A DNA stretch of 64,000 bases from Stenotrophomonas maltophilia (GCF_002799155.1 NZ_NERD01000002.1:1674001-1738000); one strand, 5' to 3'. Shown: positions 12,158 through 21,425, counted from the first letter of the stretch. Notes: generated by a model from the letters alone, not told the origin. Numbers and translations: made by a program.

Positions 12158-12925
12158 CTATTCAAAGGTCAATGATTCGATATCGTCAAGGCTGCGATCG
12201 TTTTTCACGTACTCCTTAATCTTTTCTAGGTCTTCAGCGCTGGCCGAAGACGCTGGAGCTGCCGTCGCAAAAAATTGAACGGAGTCGGAGGACGTGAGGA
12301 GCTTCTTCAGTGTGGCCCCATCAAGATCCATCACATCCCGGGCAGAATATGAAACAAGGATGGACTTGGAAGTGCCGCCCTTCAGGCTACCCAGCATGTC
12401 CGAGTTCCCAGGCAGGGTGAACTTTACCTCGGAGGTTCGGTCTGGAAGCCCAAGCTGCTCTGATTTATCCGCAAGCTCATGCCTAACGGCGGCGACATCT
12501 TTGGATTTTATCGGAACTGATACATTCCAGCGTGGTCCGAAATGGTACACGGCGGCATACATGACTCTAGCCTTGTAAGGGTCGACCTTGCTCGCAAGCA
12601 TCGCCTCGTAGAAGACGCGATGCACCTCCTTCCACGGCATGCTGCGGCTAACACAGTAGACATCGTGGATGATGGACGCGTTTCGATAGTCGCCATCGAG
12701 CGGACCGCCTATGACACTCCAGAACATGCGCGGAATTGACGCTCCATCTGCAATAGAGCCCTTTGGAGCGTGCCACTTTCGGCCTGCATCATCGGTATAG
12801 ATGACATCGCTAGCCAGTTCGATCATGCCGCCGGGCAGGAGATTCACTGTAATCGGCTTGGTGAAATTCCCCGCACTCACACCACCTGAAGCAACCATCA
12901 AAAGCGCTAGAGCGATCTTCTTCAT
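12158..12925 (-). CDS. Exported DUF1353 family protein
   Basis: 255 residues with a signal peptide (MKKIALALLMVASGGVSAG). The segment KGSIADGASIPRMFWSVIGG-P followed by YRNASIIHDVYC is the DUF1353 signature, known from phage tail and toxin-linked genes. A C-terminal extension from about residue 150 is Ser-rich with acidic helices and has no match I know. It lies just right of the phage remnant, so it may have come with mobile DNA. The role is unknown; the conserved Asp and His residues suggest an enzyme such as a peptidase or metal hydrolase, which is speculative. Confidence 0.75.
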   Translation of the reverse strand: MKKIALALLMVASGGVSAGNFTKPITVNLLPGGMIELASDVIYTDDAGRKWHAPKGSIADGASIPRMFWSVIGGPLDGDYRNASIIHDVYCVSRSMPWKEVHRVFYEAMLASKVDPYKARVMYAAVYHFGPRWNVSVPIKSKDVAAVRHELADKSEQLGLPDRTSEVKFTLPGNSDMLGSLKGGTSKSILVSYSARDVMDLDGATLKKLLTSSDSVQFFATAAPASSASAEDLEKIKEYVKNDRSLDDIESLTFE

Positions 12926-13246
12926 GGTTCCATCCTCGATCTCAGGAAATGGGCTTCATTGCCTTGTCCCGGGCAGGCCTTAACCCAGGCGCTACTGAGT
13001 CTGAATCAGGATCTGTGGATATTCCATATCCCCCTGTGGTTTGCCGATAGATGGTAGCGCGAGTCCGTAGCCGGCGGCGCGGTCTCTGCCGATGATGAGG
13101 ATCTTGGCTCCAAGGGCAAGGATCTTGGTCGCCCCCGCCGGATTCAATCATATTAACGTGACGCGTCACGCCCAATCACCCCGCCCATTGGCGCCCCACC
13201 CCTCCCCAACTATAGTTCCACCCCTCACAAGGACGAGGCGGTACAA
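12926..13246. other. Intergenic region with a 14-bp palindrome
   Basis: No convincing gene. CGTGACGCGTCACG at 13157-13170 is a perfect 14-bp palindrome 77 bp before the next gene and could be an operator. AAGGACGAGG before 13247 is the ribosome site of the downstream gene. Confidence 0.5.
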
Positions 13247-14002
13247 ATGCCCTATATCGGAATCGGACTCCACGTACTGGCGGCCATCTACTTCGCGGTG
13301 CACGCCATCCGCTCGGGACAGAGCCTCTACTGGCTGATCCTGCTCTTCTCGTTCCCGCTGCTCGGCAGCGTCGTCTACTTCCTGGCGATCTACCTCCCGG
13401 AAGCCCGTCATTCGCGCGGCGCCCGGCAGGTCGTCCGCTCCGCCAAGCAGCTCATGGACCCGGGCCAGGACCTGCGCAACGCTCGCGCCGAGCTGGCGCG
13501 CACGCCCACCGTGCAGAACCGTGTTCGCCTGGGCATGACGCTGCTCGATGCCGGCCAGGCGGAGGAGGCCAGGGCCCTGCTTGAGCAGGCGGCCAGCTCG
13601 CCGCTGGGCGACGATCCCTACATCCTTACCGGCCTGGCCCGTGCCCGCCTCGAATCCGGGCACGCCGCGCTTGCGGTTGAAGCTCTCGACGGCCTGTTCG
13701 CCCGCCATCCGGACGTGCGCCGCAAGCCAGAACAGACCCTGCTCTATGCGCAGGCATTGGCCGCCACCCAGTCACCCGACGCCCGCGGCGCATTCGAGCG
13801 CGCTGTGGAATGTGGAAACGATGCTGCCGCCCGCTGCCTCTACGCCGAGTGGCTGATGGCGCAACCGCAGCCCGCCGATCGTGAGCAGGCCCGTAGCCTG
13901 TTCGCCAGCATCATCGACGATGCCCAGCACTGGTCGCGCCACGCGCGCAGCCACAATGCCGCCTGGCTGGAGCGGACCAAGGCCGCGTTGAAGGGCTACT
14001 GA
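13247..14002 (+). CDS. Membrane protein with TPR-type repeats
   Basis: 251 residues. Two N-terminal membrane spans (IGLHVLAAIYFAVHAI and YWLILLFSFPLLGSVVYFLA) are followed by TPR-like helical repeats (TVQNRVRLGMTLLDAGQAEE, ARALLEQA, PYILTGLARARLESGHAALA). This fits tetratricopeptide proteins anchored in the inner membrane that act as scaffolds. The partner is not evident. The start at 13247 is the first ATG and has a good ribosome site. Confidence 0.8.
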   Translation: MPYIGIGLHVLAAIYFAVHAIRSGQSLYWLILLFSFPLLGSVVYFLAIYLPEARHSRGARQVVRSAKQLMDPGQDLRNARAELARTPTVQNRVRLGMTLLDAGQAEEARALLEQAASSPLGDDPYILTGLARARLESGHAALAVEALDGLFARHPDVRRKPEQTLLYAQALAATQSPDARGAFERAVECGNDAAARCLYAEWLMAQPQPADREQARSLFASIIDDAQHWSRHARSHNAAWLERTKAALKGY

Positions 14003-14460
14003 CGCCTGGCGGCCTTTGGCAATCCTGTCGCATCCGCCTCGCTCACGGCTCCACCGGGCGGATGCCGACACTCGTCATGCGTGCACCACCGACATCGCCG
14101 ACAGCCTTGCAGCGCAACGCTCCAGCCTCATTGCGCCATATGCAACGATTCTGAAATTGTTGAAAGTGGTGACGTCATCGGCCCTACTGCATTGGCATCA
14201 CGCATAGGTCCGCGTATTCCTTGCCCTGCCACCGTGCATCGGTGGTCGGGATTCGAAACCCCGGTTCTACGCTGAAGTAAACGCTTGCCAGCCGGCATCA
14301 CCCATCAGGTGGTGCCGGCTGGCAATCCGTCGGCCGGCTATGGCGGGCGGTGCGCGGAGGCCTTGTGCCTGCCGGTTTTAGCGTAGACCGGGTTTCGAAC
14401 CTCGCACCGTCCGCCACCTTTATCGGTGGCGGCTTCTGCATGCACGCAAGGAGCCCAGCC
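14003..14460. other. Gene-free stretch with an inverted repeat pair
   Basis: 458 bp without a supported gene. It holds two inverted arms (14248-14274 and 14380-14404) and a long central hairpin (14285-14325), described separately. The small reading frames across it look like chance. Confidence 0.6.
14248..14404. repeat. Inverted repeat pair around a hairpin
   Basis: AGCGTAGAACCGGGGTTTCG (reverse complement of 14255-14274) recurs as AGCGTAGACCGGGTTTCGAA at 14380-14399, in opposite orientation. Each arm is followed outward by a small hairpin (CCACCG..CGGTGG and GCCACC..GGTGGC). Between them TTGCCAGCCGGCATCACC pairs with GGTGGTGCCGGCTGGCAA (14284-14325). The arms carry a TTTCGAA element similar to a tRNA T-loop, but no tRNA can be folded. 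Confidence 0.6.
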
Positions 14461-14817
14461 ATGACCCAGCCCCACTCCCCTGCCCCGCACCCGATCCACG
14501 ACGCGCCCGCCAACGGCCACGCGCTGGATCCGAACACGCTCATCGCCCTGCTGCACAGCATTGGCTCCGGCGCTGCCTCCGATGGCCAGCCCTGGCCAGA
14601 GCGCCACCAAATGCCGGGCCGACGCATCGCCCTGGCAGACACCGATTGCTCGTTGGCCGGCCTTCGCGTAGTGCTGGAAATCCTGTTGGCCGCACAACGC
14701 GCCCGCGAGAACGGCGAGTTGGAGCAATACGTCGGCCCGCGCGTCATGGAGGGGCTGATCATGGCCGGGCTGGGCTTGGTGGCGCACGCCAGTACACGGG
14801 TACGCCCGGACGGCTGA
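14461..14817 (+). CDS. Hypothetical small protein
   Basis: 118 residues from ATG at 14461 with AAGGAG in front. The N-terminus is Pro/His-rich, then comes a helical region (DPNTLIALLHSIGSG, then DTDCSLAGLRVVLEILLAAQ). The pattern resembles small proteins common in Xanthomonas and Stenotrophomonas, often preceded by the same kind of repeat as here, but I cannot name a family. The stop is directly followed by the GTG of the next gene, so the two are probably co-transcribed. Confidence 0.6.
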   Translation: MTQPHSPAPHPIHDAPANGHALDPNTLIALLHSIGSGAASDGQPWPERHQMPGRRIALADTDCSLAGLRVVLEILLAAQRARENGELEQYVGPRVMEGLIMAGLGLVAHASTRVRPDG

Positions 14818-15465
14818 GTGACGCGGCATCGCTGGGCGGCAACCGCGCTCTGTCTCGTCGCGGTGGTTGCGGCACAGGCGCAGTGGCCGGCGCCACCGGT
14901 GCCCTCGCCTGTCGGGTTCCAACGCATCAACGACGATCGATTCTCACAACTGCGCCGCCAGGCGATGCAGTTCGTGGAGTCTCGGCCACGACAGGGCTTC
15001 CAGTTCGTCGAGCGGCATCGAGATGCCGACTTCCAGGTTCATTGCCGAAGCGTACCAGTGCTGTGGCTGGAGAGGCGCTCGAAACATCTGCTGTTGCAGG
15101 TCTCACTGGACGCGGAGCAGCGGGCGCCCGCCGTTGTGCAGCTTCGTGCGTTGCTTCAATGGCAGCTGCAGCCGATGGGCTATTTTGAGCAGGTGCTGGC
15201 TGGTGTGCCGGAACCTGTTCTGTTGGATCGGGTGCTGCAGATGTTCGCGGGCGAGGTGCATGAGGAGGTGCGATGTGGCATGCATAGTCGAGCCTGGCTC
15301 GACTCTACAGAGCCGCGGCTGCGAGGGTTCGGGGCTAGTCACCTGCGCGGCGGGTATTGGTCCAGTGATCACGCGACTCACCTCACGGCATCGATCCAGC
15401 CCAAATGCCGCGCACGCGCGAGATCTTCTGGCGTGTCGATATCCAGGCCCAGCTCCGGCGCTTGA
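14818..15465 (+). CDS. Hypothetical exported protein, 3' end running into a SMAG repeat
   Basis: 215 residues from GTG at 14818, adjacent to the previous stop. A signal peptide (ATALCLVAVVAAQAQ) is followed by a helical domain (LRRQAMQFVESRPRQGFQF, VLLDRVLQMFAGEVHEEV). From about residue 155 the frame is made of the SMAG palindrome at 15286-15308 and then of antisense mocA DNA, so the original gene probably ended earlier and the tail is an acquired read-through. It converges with mocA and overlaps it by 88 bp. Confidence 0.55.
   Translation: MTRHRWAATALCLVAVVAAQAQWPAPPVPSPVGFQRINDDRFSQLRRQAMQFVESRPRQGFQFVERHRDADFQVHCRSVPVLWLERRSKHLLLQVSLDAEQRAPAVVQLRALLQWQLQPMGYFEQVLAGVPEPVLLDRVLQMFAGEVHEEVRCGMHSRAWLDSTEPRLRGFGASHLRGGYWSSDHATHLTASIQPKCRARARSSGVSISRPSSGA
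15286..15308 (-). repeat. SMAG-type GTAG palindrome
   Basis: Read leftward: GTAG-AGTCGAGCC-A-GGCTCGACT. A GTAG head followed by an imperfect palindrome is the form of the SMAG repeats of Stenotrophomonas maltophilia. Confidence 0.75.
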
Positions 15466-16004
15466 AGGGCATGCACGGCATCGATGGGAAGCTGCCTCAA
15501 GCGCGCCCCGAAGCCGCGGTCACCGCTTGCACCCACCTGATTGAACCATGCGCGCGGCACGACTGCAGGAACGCCAAGCGCGTCTCCATGACGGGTGCCA
15601 GCGCACCCTGACGCCGAGGCGCGGGCACCCAAAAGCAACGCCTGCAGATGGGCGTGCTCGATCGCGGGCTGGTCGCATGCCACGACCATCACGGCGGCCA
15701 CCGCGGGCAGCAGGTGTGTGCCTGCAATCTGCAGGCTGCTGGCCAGGCCGCTTTCCCAGTGGTGGTTGGTTACCGGGGTGGCATCCAGTCCGGCAATGCT
15801 GGATGTCACGGCCTGTGCGTTCGCGCCCACCACCACCAACACCTGCGATGGCGCGAGCTCCAGCGCCAACCGCACCACGCGATGTACCAGGGTCTCGCCC
15901 TGCCGGGTCAGTAGCTGCTTGGGCTGGCCAAGCCGGGTGCTCCCGCCCGCAGCAAGCACGACGACTGCATGCGCGGCGGTCACGTGCCGGCGGTGCTTCG
16001 CCAT
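15378..16004 (-). CDS. mocA: Molybdenum cofactor cytidylyltransferase
   Basis: 208 residues. VVVLAAGGSTRLGQPKQLL at residues 14-32 is the nucleotide-binding G-rich loop of the MobA/MocA family (LAAGxSxRxGxxKxLL), and MVVACDQPAIEHAHL holds the metal-binding DQP. MocA makes molybdopterin cytosine dinucleotide (MCD) from Mo-molybdopterin and CTP. In E. coli MCD is the cofactor of PaoABC, and here mocA is the last gene of the pao-type operon, overlapping xdhC by 25 bp. Cytoplasmic. The function is supported by both sequence and context. Confidence 0.88.
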   Translation of the reverse strand: MAKHRRHVTAAHAVVVLAAGGSTRLGQPKQLLTRQGETLVHRVVRLALELAPSQVLVVVGANAQAVTSSIAGLDATPVTNHHWESGLASSLQIAGTHLLPAVAAVMVVACDQPAIEHAHLQALLLGARASASGCAGTRHGDALGVPAVVPRAWFNQVGASGDRGFGARLRQLPIDAVHALQAPELGLDIDTPEDLARARHLGWIDAVR

Positions 16005-17041
16005 TGATGCAGCTGCGCCGCGATGCTGATCGAAATCGCCTCCGGCCCCCGCCCTCCGATGTTGAGGCCGACCGGTGATCGAAGTCTGGAAGACAGGCGG
16101 TTGCGCTGATCCGGTGTCAGCAGCTTGAACAGATCCTCACGCCTTCGCCGCGGCCCCAGAAGTCCAATGAAGGCAACCTCGGTATCGGCCAAGGCCACCA
16201 GCGCCTCGCGGTCCAGTTCGAAATCGTGATGCATCACCAGTACCGCGTCGCACGGGTCGGCATGGAGGGCCTCGGCCGGGCTGGCCTGGAGATGCGCATC
16301 GGCGCCCTGCCCCGCTGAGGACCAGCGCGCTCGTCGTTCGGCCACGCTGACCCGCCATCCCAGTCCCCGCAGCAACGGAACCAGGAAGGGCGTTTCGGGA
16401 CCGCCCCCCAACACCAGGGCCCGCGGAAGCCGGGGCAACGGCAAACGCCACACTGCTTCTCCAAAGGGCTGTGTGTCGTCCATCGAGTGCAGCTGCCATG
16501 CCTGCTCGCGATGGCCGGCGCGGAAAACGATCTGCCCCGACGTGCGAAGGTCGCGCTGGAGTGACACACCTTCGCGCAACCAAGCCTCGATCACGTCGTC
16601 GATGCCGGACATGGCACGCAATGGCAGGAGCGCAATCCGAAGCCGGCCGCGGCAGCCGAGCGCGGACCCACTCAACAGGTCGTCGTCACTGCGGGTGTCG
16701 ATCTCGATCCAGTCGACCTGCCCCGCCGCGCTCACCGGCTCTGCGCGTCGCGCGAGCTCGGGCTCCAGGCATCCGCCGCTGAGCCAGCCGACCTGGCTGC
16801 CGTTGCAGAACAGCACCATGTCGCCGGCACCGGCGTAGGTGGAGCCATCGGTTTCCAGCACCAGCGCGAGCACGGCGTGCTCCCCCGCGCGCACGCGCGT
16901 CAAGGCCGTCTCGAGCACGCCGCGCGGGCTTCCTTCGGTGAGGAAGCCCGGCGCTGCGGACAGGTGCGCGGCAGGATCCCTGGGCTCCACTCCCTCTGCC
17001 GCGGAGGCCTCCAGGGTGGGTGAGGCCACGGGTCGTTCCAT
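15980..17041 (-). CDS. XdhC/PaoD-type molybdoenzyme maturation factor
   Basis: 353 residues from ATG at 17041. The XdhC signature is clear: VLETDGSTYAGAGDMVLF, then GWLSGGCLEPELARRA with the conserved SGGC, and a C-terminal Rossmann part ALVLGGGPETPFLVPLLRGLG followed by FIGLLGPRRRRE. The protein receives MCD, helps its sulfuration and inserts it into the large subunit, as PaoD does for PaoABC. It lies 9 bp after paoC and overlaps mocA. The C-terminal GRGPEAISISIAAQ is the usual end motif. Confidence 0.88.
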   Translation of the reverse strand: MERPVASPTLEASAAEGVEPRDPAAHLSAAPGFLTEGSPRGVLETALTRVRAGEHAVLALVLETDGSTYAGAGDMVLFCNGSQVGWLSGGCLEPELARRAEPVSAAGQVDWIEIDTRSDDDLLSGSALGCRGRLRIALLPLRAMSGIDDVIEAWLREGVSLQRDLRTSGQIVFRAGHREQAWQLHSMDDTQPFGEAVWRLPLPRLPRALVLGGGPETPFLVPLLRGLGWRVSVAERRARWSSAGQGADAHLQASPAEALHADPCDAVLVMHHDFELDREALVALADTEVAFIGLLGPRRRREDLFKLLTPDQRNRLSSRLRSPVGLNIGGRGPEAISISIAAQLHQWRSTAGT

Positions 17042-17050
17042 GCGCAACGG

Positions 17051-19255
17051 TCAGCCCACGTCGGGCAAGCCGGGCAACAGCTTGTCCAGGGTGATGGGAT
17101 AGTTGCGCACGCGCACACCGGTGGCGTTGTAGACCGCATTGGCGATCGCGGCGCCGACCCCACAGATGCCCAGCTCACCCACGCCCTTGGCCTTCATCGG
17201 CGAGATCACCGGATCCAGCGTGTCGAGGAAGACCACTTCCTGGTACGGAATGTCGGCGTGCACGGGAACCTCGTAGCCCGCAAGGTCGTGGTTGATGAAC
17301 AAGCCAAGCCGCTTGTCGACCACCAGTTCCTCCATCAGGGTCGCGCCCGCACCCATCACCATCCCGCCGATGACCTGACTGCGTGCGGACAGAGGATTGA
17401 GGATCCGGCCGCCATCGCATACGGCAAGCATCCTACGGATGCGCGTCTCTCCCGTGTAGGCATGCACGGCGACCTCGCAGAAATGCGCTGCATAGGTGCC
17501 GACGTCGTACCCCTGCTTGAACTTGCCGAAGGCAATGCCGTCCTCTGCCGAAAGTGTGCCTGCTTCGGCCAGGTCGATGGTCCGCCCACCCGCCTGGATA
17601 CGGCCATTGGCGAAGTTTGCAGTGTCGCCGTCGAAGCCCAGTTTCTCGCCCACCTTGCGGCGCAGGCTGACGCACGCCGCGTACACGCCTGCAGTGGAGC
17701 TTGCCGCGCCCCACTGGCCGCCGGAACCGGCGGAGGCCGGATGGCGGGAGTCGCCGAGGGTGACCTGGACCCGGTCCAGCGGTACGCCCATGGTCTCGGC
17801 CGCCGTCTGCGCGATGATCGTGTAGGAGCCGGTGCCGATGTCGGTCATGTCGGTTTCCACGATCACCCCACCCTGGCCGTCAAGCCGGACCCGCGCCGCC
17901 GACTTCATCGTGGGTGCGCCGCGATAGCCTGCGGACACGCCCATGCCGACCAGCCAGTGCCCTTCCCTTACCTGCGCCGGCTTGGCGTTGCGCTTGTTCC
18001 AGTTGAAGCGTTCCGCGCCCTCGCGCAGGCAGCGCACCAGGTTGCGGTCGGAGAACTTCTTGCTCGGATCGCCGGGTACGACCTCGGGTTCGTTGAGGAT
18101 GCGGAACGCGATCGGGTCGAGGCCCAGCTTCTCGGCCATTTCGTCCATCGCCACTTCCAGCGCCATGTGGCCCGGTGCTTCGCCCGGCGCGCGCATCGCA
18201 TTGCCTTCGGGCATGTCGAGCGTGGCGATGTAGTTGGCCACCAGGCGGTTGGCGCCTGCATAGAGCTTGGGCGTCTGCAGGGTGCCGTTCTCGCCGTCCT
18301 CGCCGTTGATGTTGCCAGACCAGTTCTCATGGGCGATGGCGGAGATACGGCCGTCTTTCGCGCAACCGATCCGGACGCGTTGGATGGTCGCGTGCCGGTG
18401 CGTGGTGTTGTTGGGCATCAACGGGCGTTGCAGCGCGATCTTCACCGGTCGCCCGACCTGCTTGGCCGCCAGCGCGGCCAGCACTGCATCGGCGCGGATG
18501 AACAGCTTGCCGCCGAAGCCGCCGCCGATATAGGGCGAGTCCACGCGCACCTTGCCAGCATCGATACCGAGGATCGCGGCCATGCCCTGCTTGGCCCAGT
18601 CGATCATCTGGTTCGCCGTCCACAGGGTGAGCGTGTCGCCTTCCCAGGCGGCGATGGTGGCGTGCGGCTCCATCATCGAATGACTTTCGTCGGAGGTGTG
18701 GTAGGTCTCGTCGAGCTTGACCGCAGCGCTCGCGTAGGCAGTGTCGAAATCGCCCAGCGCCTGCCGGTCGGGCTTGCCGTCGCGCCCCTTTGCCAGCGGC
18801 GCGGACGGCGCCAGCGCCGGGAAATCGAACCGCCCCTTGCCGCGCTCATAGCGGGTGCGGATCAACGCCGCAGCGGCGCGGGCTTGCTCGAAGGTCTCGG
18901 CCACCACGCAGGCGATGGCCTGGTGGTAATGGGCGACCTCGGACCCGCCGAACAGCGGCGCGTTGTTCCAGTTCGATTTGCCGACCGGCTTGGTTTCCGG
19001 TGCGGTGATGACCGCCAGTACGCCGGGGGCGGCACGTGCGCGGGAGGCATCCATCGAAATGATGCGCCCCTTGCCGATGCCCGCGCCGACGATGTAGCCG
19101 TAGACCTGGTTCGGCGCCACGTCATGGCGCTCGTAGGCATAGGGGGCGGTGCCGGTGGTCTTGCGTGGGCCATCAATGCGTGGCGTCGACTTGCCGACCA
19201 CCTTGGCCTTGTCGAACAGGTTGTCGCCGGCGGGGGCGTTGAATTCGAGGGGCAT
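17051..19255 (-). CDS. paoC: Aldehyde oxidoreductase, molybdopterin-binding subunit
   Basis: 734 residues (E. coli PaoC has 732) from ATG at 19255, which overlaps the paoB stop (ATGA). Family landmarks in order: TPRIDGPRKTTGTAPYAYER near the start, SPYIGGGFGGKLFIRADAVL (GGFGGK loop), RAPGEAPGHMALEVAMDEMA, GSGGQWGAASSTAGVY, and the catalytic Glu in KGVGELGICGVGAAIANA near the end. It oxidises aldehydes, likely aromatic ones, to acids at the Mo centre and is exported folded with paoA through Tat. Confidence 0.92.
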   Translation of the reverse strand: MPLEFNAPAGDNLFDKAKVVGKSTPRIDGPRKTTGTAPYAYERHDVAPNQVYGYIVGAGIGKGRIISMDASRARAAPGVLAVITAPETKPVGKSNWNNAPLFGGSEVAHYHQAIACVVAETFEQARAAAALIRTRYERGKGRFDFPALAPSAPLAKGRDGKPDRQALGDFDTAYASAAVKLDETYHTSDESHSMMEPHATIAAWEGDTLTLWTANQMIDWAKQGMAAILGIDAGKVRVDSPYIGGGFGGKLFIRADAVLAALAAKQVGRPVKIALQRPLMPNNTTHRHATIQRVRIGCAKDGRISAIAHENWSGNINGEDGENGTLQTPKLYAGANRLVANYIATLDMPEGNAMRAPGEAPGHMALEVAMDEMAEKLGLDPIAFRILNEPEVVPGDPSKKFSDRNLVRCLREGAERFNWNKRNAKPAQVREGHWLVGMGVSAGYRGAPTMKSAARVRLDGQGGVIVETDMTDIGTGSYTIIAQTAAETMGVPLDRVQVTLGDSRHPASAGSGGQWGAASSTAGVYAACVSLRRKVGEKLGFDGDTANFANGRIQAGGRTIDLAEAGTLSAEDGIAFGKFKQGYDVGTYAAHFCEVAVHAYTGETRIRRMLAVCDGGRILNPLSARSQVIGGMVMGAGATLMEELVVDKRLGLFINHDLAGYEVPVHADIPYQEVVFLDTLDPVISPMKAKGVGELGICGVGAAIANAVYNATGVRVRNYPITLDKLLPGLPDVG

Positions 19256-20205
19256 CAGCGCTCTCCTTCGGCCAGCACGGCGGCGAGGGTGCGCTCGGCG
19301 AGCGCGAGCTTGAACGCGTTCTCCCGGGTTGGACGGGCGCCGGCGAACACCTGTTGGGTCGCGGCCTTGACGCCGTCGCGCAGCAGGGGTTCGGCTGCCT
19401 CGATGCGCCACGGCTTCGGCGCGACCCCACCGAAGGCGAACCGCGCCGAGCCGTCACGCTGCACGACCGCGGCGACCGAGACCAGTGCGAACGCATAGGA
19501 CGCGCGGTCACGTACCTTGTGGTACACGTGCCGGCCGCCCAGCGGTTCCGGCAGCGTGACGTGGGTGATCAGCTCACCGCGCTGCAGCACATTGTCCTGC
19601 TGTGGCTTGTCGCCCGGGGAACGATGGAAATCGGCAATCGGGATGCTGCGCGTGCTGCCGTCACCCTTGACGGTCTGGACCGTGGCGTCCAGCACGCGCA
19701 GCGCCACCGCCATGTCGCCCGGATAGGTCGCGATGCAGCTGTCCGAGGTGCCGATCACGCCCATCTGCCGGGAGAACCCTTCGAGCGCGCCGCAGCCTGA
19801 TCCGGGCAGGCGCTTGTTGCAGGGCAGATGGGGGTCGTAGAAGTACGGGCAGCGGGTGCGCTGCAGCAGGTTGCCGCCGGTGGTGGCCTTGTTGCGCAGC
19901 TGCCCGGAGGCACCTGCCACGATCGCGCGGGTCAACACCGCGTAGTCGCGGCGCACGCGCTCATGCGAGGCCAGCGCGGTATTGGTGACCAGCGTGCCGA
20001 TGCGCAGGCCGCCGTCGTCTGTGGGTTCGATCCTGTCCAAGCCGATGTCCTGCACGTCGACCAGGTGCGCGGGCGTCTCGACCTCCAGCTTCATCAGGTC
20101 GAGCAGGTTGGTTCCTCCCGCCAGGAACTTCGCGCCCTCGGTGCCGGCGACGGCCCTGGCGGCCTCGGCCGGGGATTTCGCGCGTTCGTAACTGAAGGCC
20201 CTCAT
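19255..20205 (-). CDS. paoB: Aldehyde oxidoreductase, FAD-binding subunit
   Basis: 316 residues (318 in E. coli). [17 protein letters not shown] near the start and [20 protein letters not shown] are the FAD-binding loops of the CO dehydrogenase medium-chain family. Four Cys in [19 protein letters not shown], then GSGC and SDSC, match the extra [4Fe-4S] site reported for E. coli PaoB and absent from most relatives. It passes electrons from the Mo subunit through FAD. Overlaps both neighbours by ATGA. Confidence 0.92.
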   Translation of the reverse strand: MRAFSYERAKSPAEAARAVAGTEGAKFLAGGTNLLDLMKLEVETPAHLVDVQDIGLDRIEPTDDGGLRIGTLVTNTALASHERVRRDYAVLTRAIVAGASGQLRNKATTGGNLLQRTRCPYFYDPHLPCNKRLPGSGCGALEGFSRQMGVIGTSDSCIATYPGDMAVALRVLDATVQTVKGDGSTRSIPIADFHRSPGDKPQQDNVLQRGELITHVTLPEPLGGRHVYHKVRDRASYAFALVSVAAVVQRDGSARFAFGGVAPKPWRIEAAEPLLRDGVKAATQQVFAGARPTRENAFKLALAERTLAAVLAEGER

Positions 20206-20870
20206 GAGCGCCTCCCTTCAGGCGTCGCGCCAGCGACCTCTTCCATCGCCTCGGCAATGTTGGAATAGGCCCCGCAGCGGCAGAGGTTGCCGCTCATGCG
20301 TTCGCGCATTTCCATGTTGGTGGCCCGGGGCCGTGCGCTGACATCGGCCTGCACATGGCTGGGGACACCCCGCTTGATCTCGTCCAGTACCGCCACCGCC
20401 GAACAGATCTGCCCCGGCGTGCAGTACCCGCACTGGTAGCCGTCATGCTTGATGAAGGCAGCCTGCATCGGATGCAGGTCATCGGGGGTTCCGAGGCCTT
20501 CGATGGTGGTGATGGCATCGCCCTGGTGCTGCACTGCCAGGCTGAGGCAGGCATTGATGCGTTCACCGTTGACCAGCACGGTACAGGCGCCGCACTGACC
20601 GTGGTCGCAGCCCTTCTTGGTCCCGGTCAGCTTCAGATGTTCGCGCAGGGCGTCGAGCAGCGTGGTCCGCGTGTCGAGCTCAAGCTCCCGGCGCGCGCCG
20701 TTGACGGTCAACGCCACCGTGCTGATGACCGGCGGCCTGGGCGGCGGGGACGCCGCCAGTTCGGCGGCGAGCGATGACGCCCCCGGTGCGGCGGACATCG
20801 CCACGGTCGTGGCGCCGCCGGCGATCACCTGGCGACGCGTCAACTTCATTCCTTCGTCCCAACTTGGCAC
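20202..20870 (-). CDS. paoA: Aldehyde oxidoreductase, 2Fe-2S subunit with Tat signal
   Basis: 222 residues from GTG at 20870, with a full GGAGGT site 5 bases ahead; ATG at 20849 is in frame but has poor spacing. A Tat signal ([16 protein letters not shown]) directs the folded complex to the periplasm. Two [2Fe-2S] sites are visible: [19 protein letters not shown] with a later NACLS, and [14 protein letters not shown] with [11 protein letters not shown]. First gene of the operon paoA-paoB-paoC-xdhC-mocA. Confidence 0.92.
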   Translation of the reverse strand: MPSWDEGMKLTRRQVIAGGATTVAMSAAPGASSLAAELAASPPPRPPVISTVALTVNGARRELELDTRTTLLDALREHLKLTGTKKGCDHGQCGACTVLVNGERINACLSLAVQHQGDAITTIEGLGTPDDLHPMQAAFIKHDGYQCGYCTPGQICSAVAVLDEIKRGVPSHVQADVSARPRATNMEMRERMSGNLCRCGAYSNIAEAMEEVAGATPEGRRS

Positions 20871-21020
20871 AGTGACCTCCTGGCGTTCGGGGAAACCCCG
20901 TGGCTGGATGGACGCGCTCAGACTACCCAAGGGGCACTATGCCCGGCTGGGTAGTACAGATCTGTGAAGCCTGTCCAGGGTGTGCCGGCATCGTCGGCCG
21001 AGCCTGCTGGCCGGTCATCT

Positions 21021-21425
21021 TCAACGCCGCCTCTGGCAAACGTGCGCCTGGTGGACAGCGTATTGATGCCCAGATAAAGCCGCCCGGATAGGCCCACGGC
21101 GCGCCGTGGGCTGGTCTGCGGAACTGCGCCATGCGGCGCTCGGATACGGTGCCGCGTCAGAGGGGTACCCCAGATTGGGATCGAACGGGCCGAGCATCCA
21201 GCCGAGGCTCTTGAAGTAGTCACGTGCGAGAAAGTACAGGAAGACAAACATCCCCGTGAGTACGCTCGCCAGCAGCAGGTACCCGCCGTTGTGCATGCGC
21301 CACTGCCCGGCGATGCCTCGCCAGTCTGACCATCGGGATACCGCAGGCACCGGCGCGGCCAGCCATCGGGCAAGGTCCTGGCGGCACATGCGAAGGCTGA
21401 GCATGGCTGAATAGGGTTCTGACAC
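21021..21425 (-). CDS. Hypothetical membrane protein
   Basis: 134 residues from GTG at 21425; GGAGGAAGGA lies just upstream. One membrane segment is clear (GGYLLLASVLTGMFVFLYFL), with a Trp/Arg-rich cytoplasmic start. The C-terminal 50 residues have unusual composition and may be a read-through. Located between the paoA promoter side and a PHP phosphoesterase gene, all on the - strand. No family recognised. Confidence 0.5.
   Translation of the reverse strand: MSEPYSAMLSLRMCRQDLARWLAAPVPAVSRWSDWRGIAGQWRMHNGGYLLLASVLTGMFVFLYFLARDYFKSLGWMLGPFDPNLGYPSDAAPYPSAAWRSSADQPTARRGPIRAALSGHQYAVHQAHVCQRRR

Noticed and set aside
14215..14430. tRNA or tmRNA fragment suggested by TTTCGAA elements
   Set aside because: No acceptor stem, anticodon arm or CCA end could be folded; the elements are arms of an inverted repeat.
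17258..19498. Long + strand frame of 746 codons opposite the paoC gene
   Set aside because: It is the antisense shadow of paoC in GC-rich DNA; the protein has no domain and low-complexity His/Gly/Arg composition.
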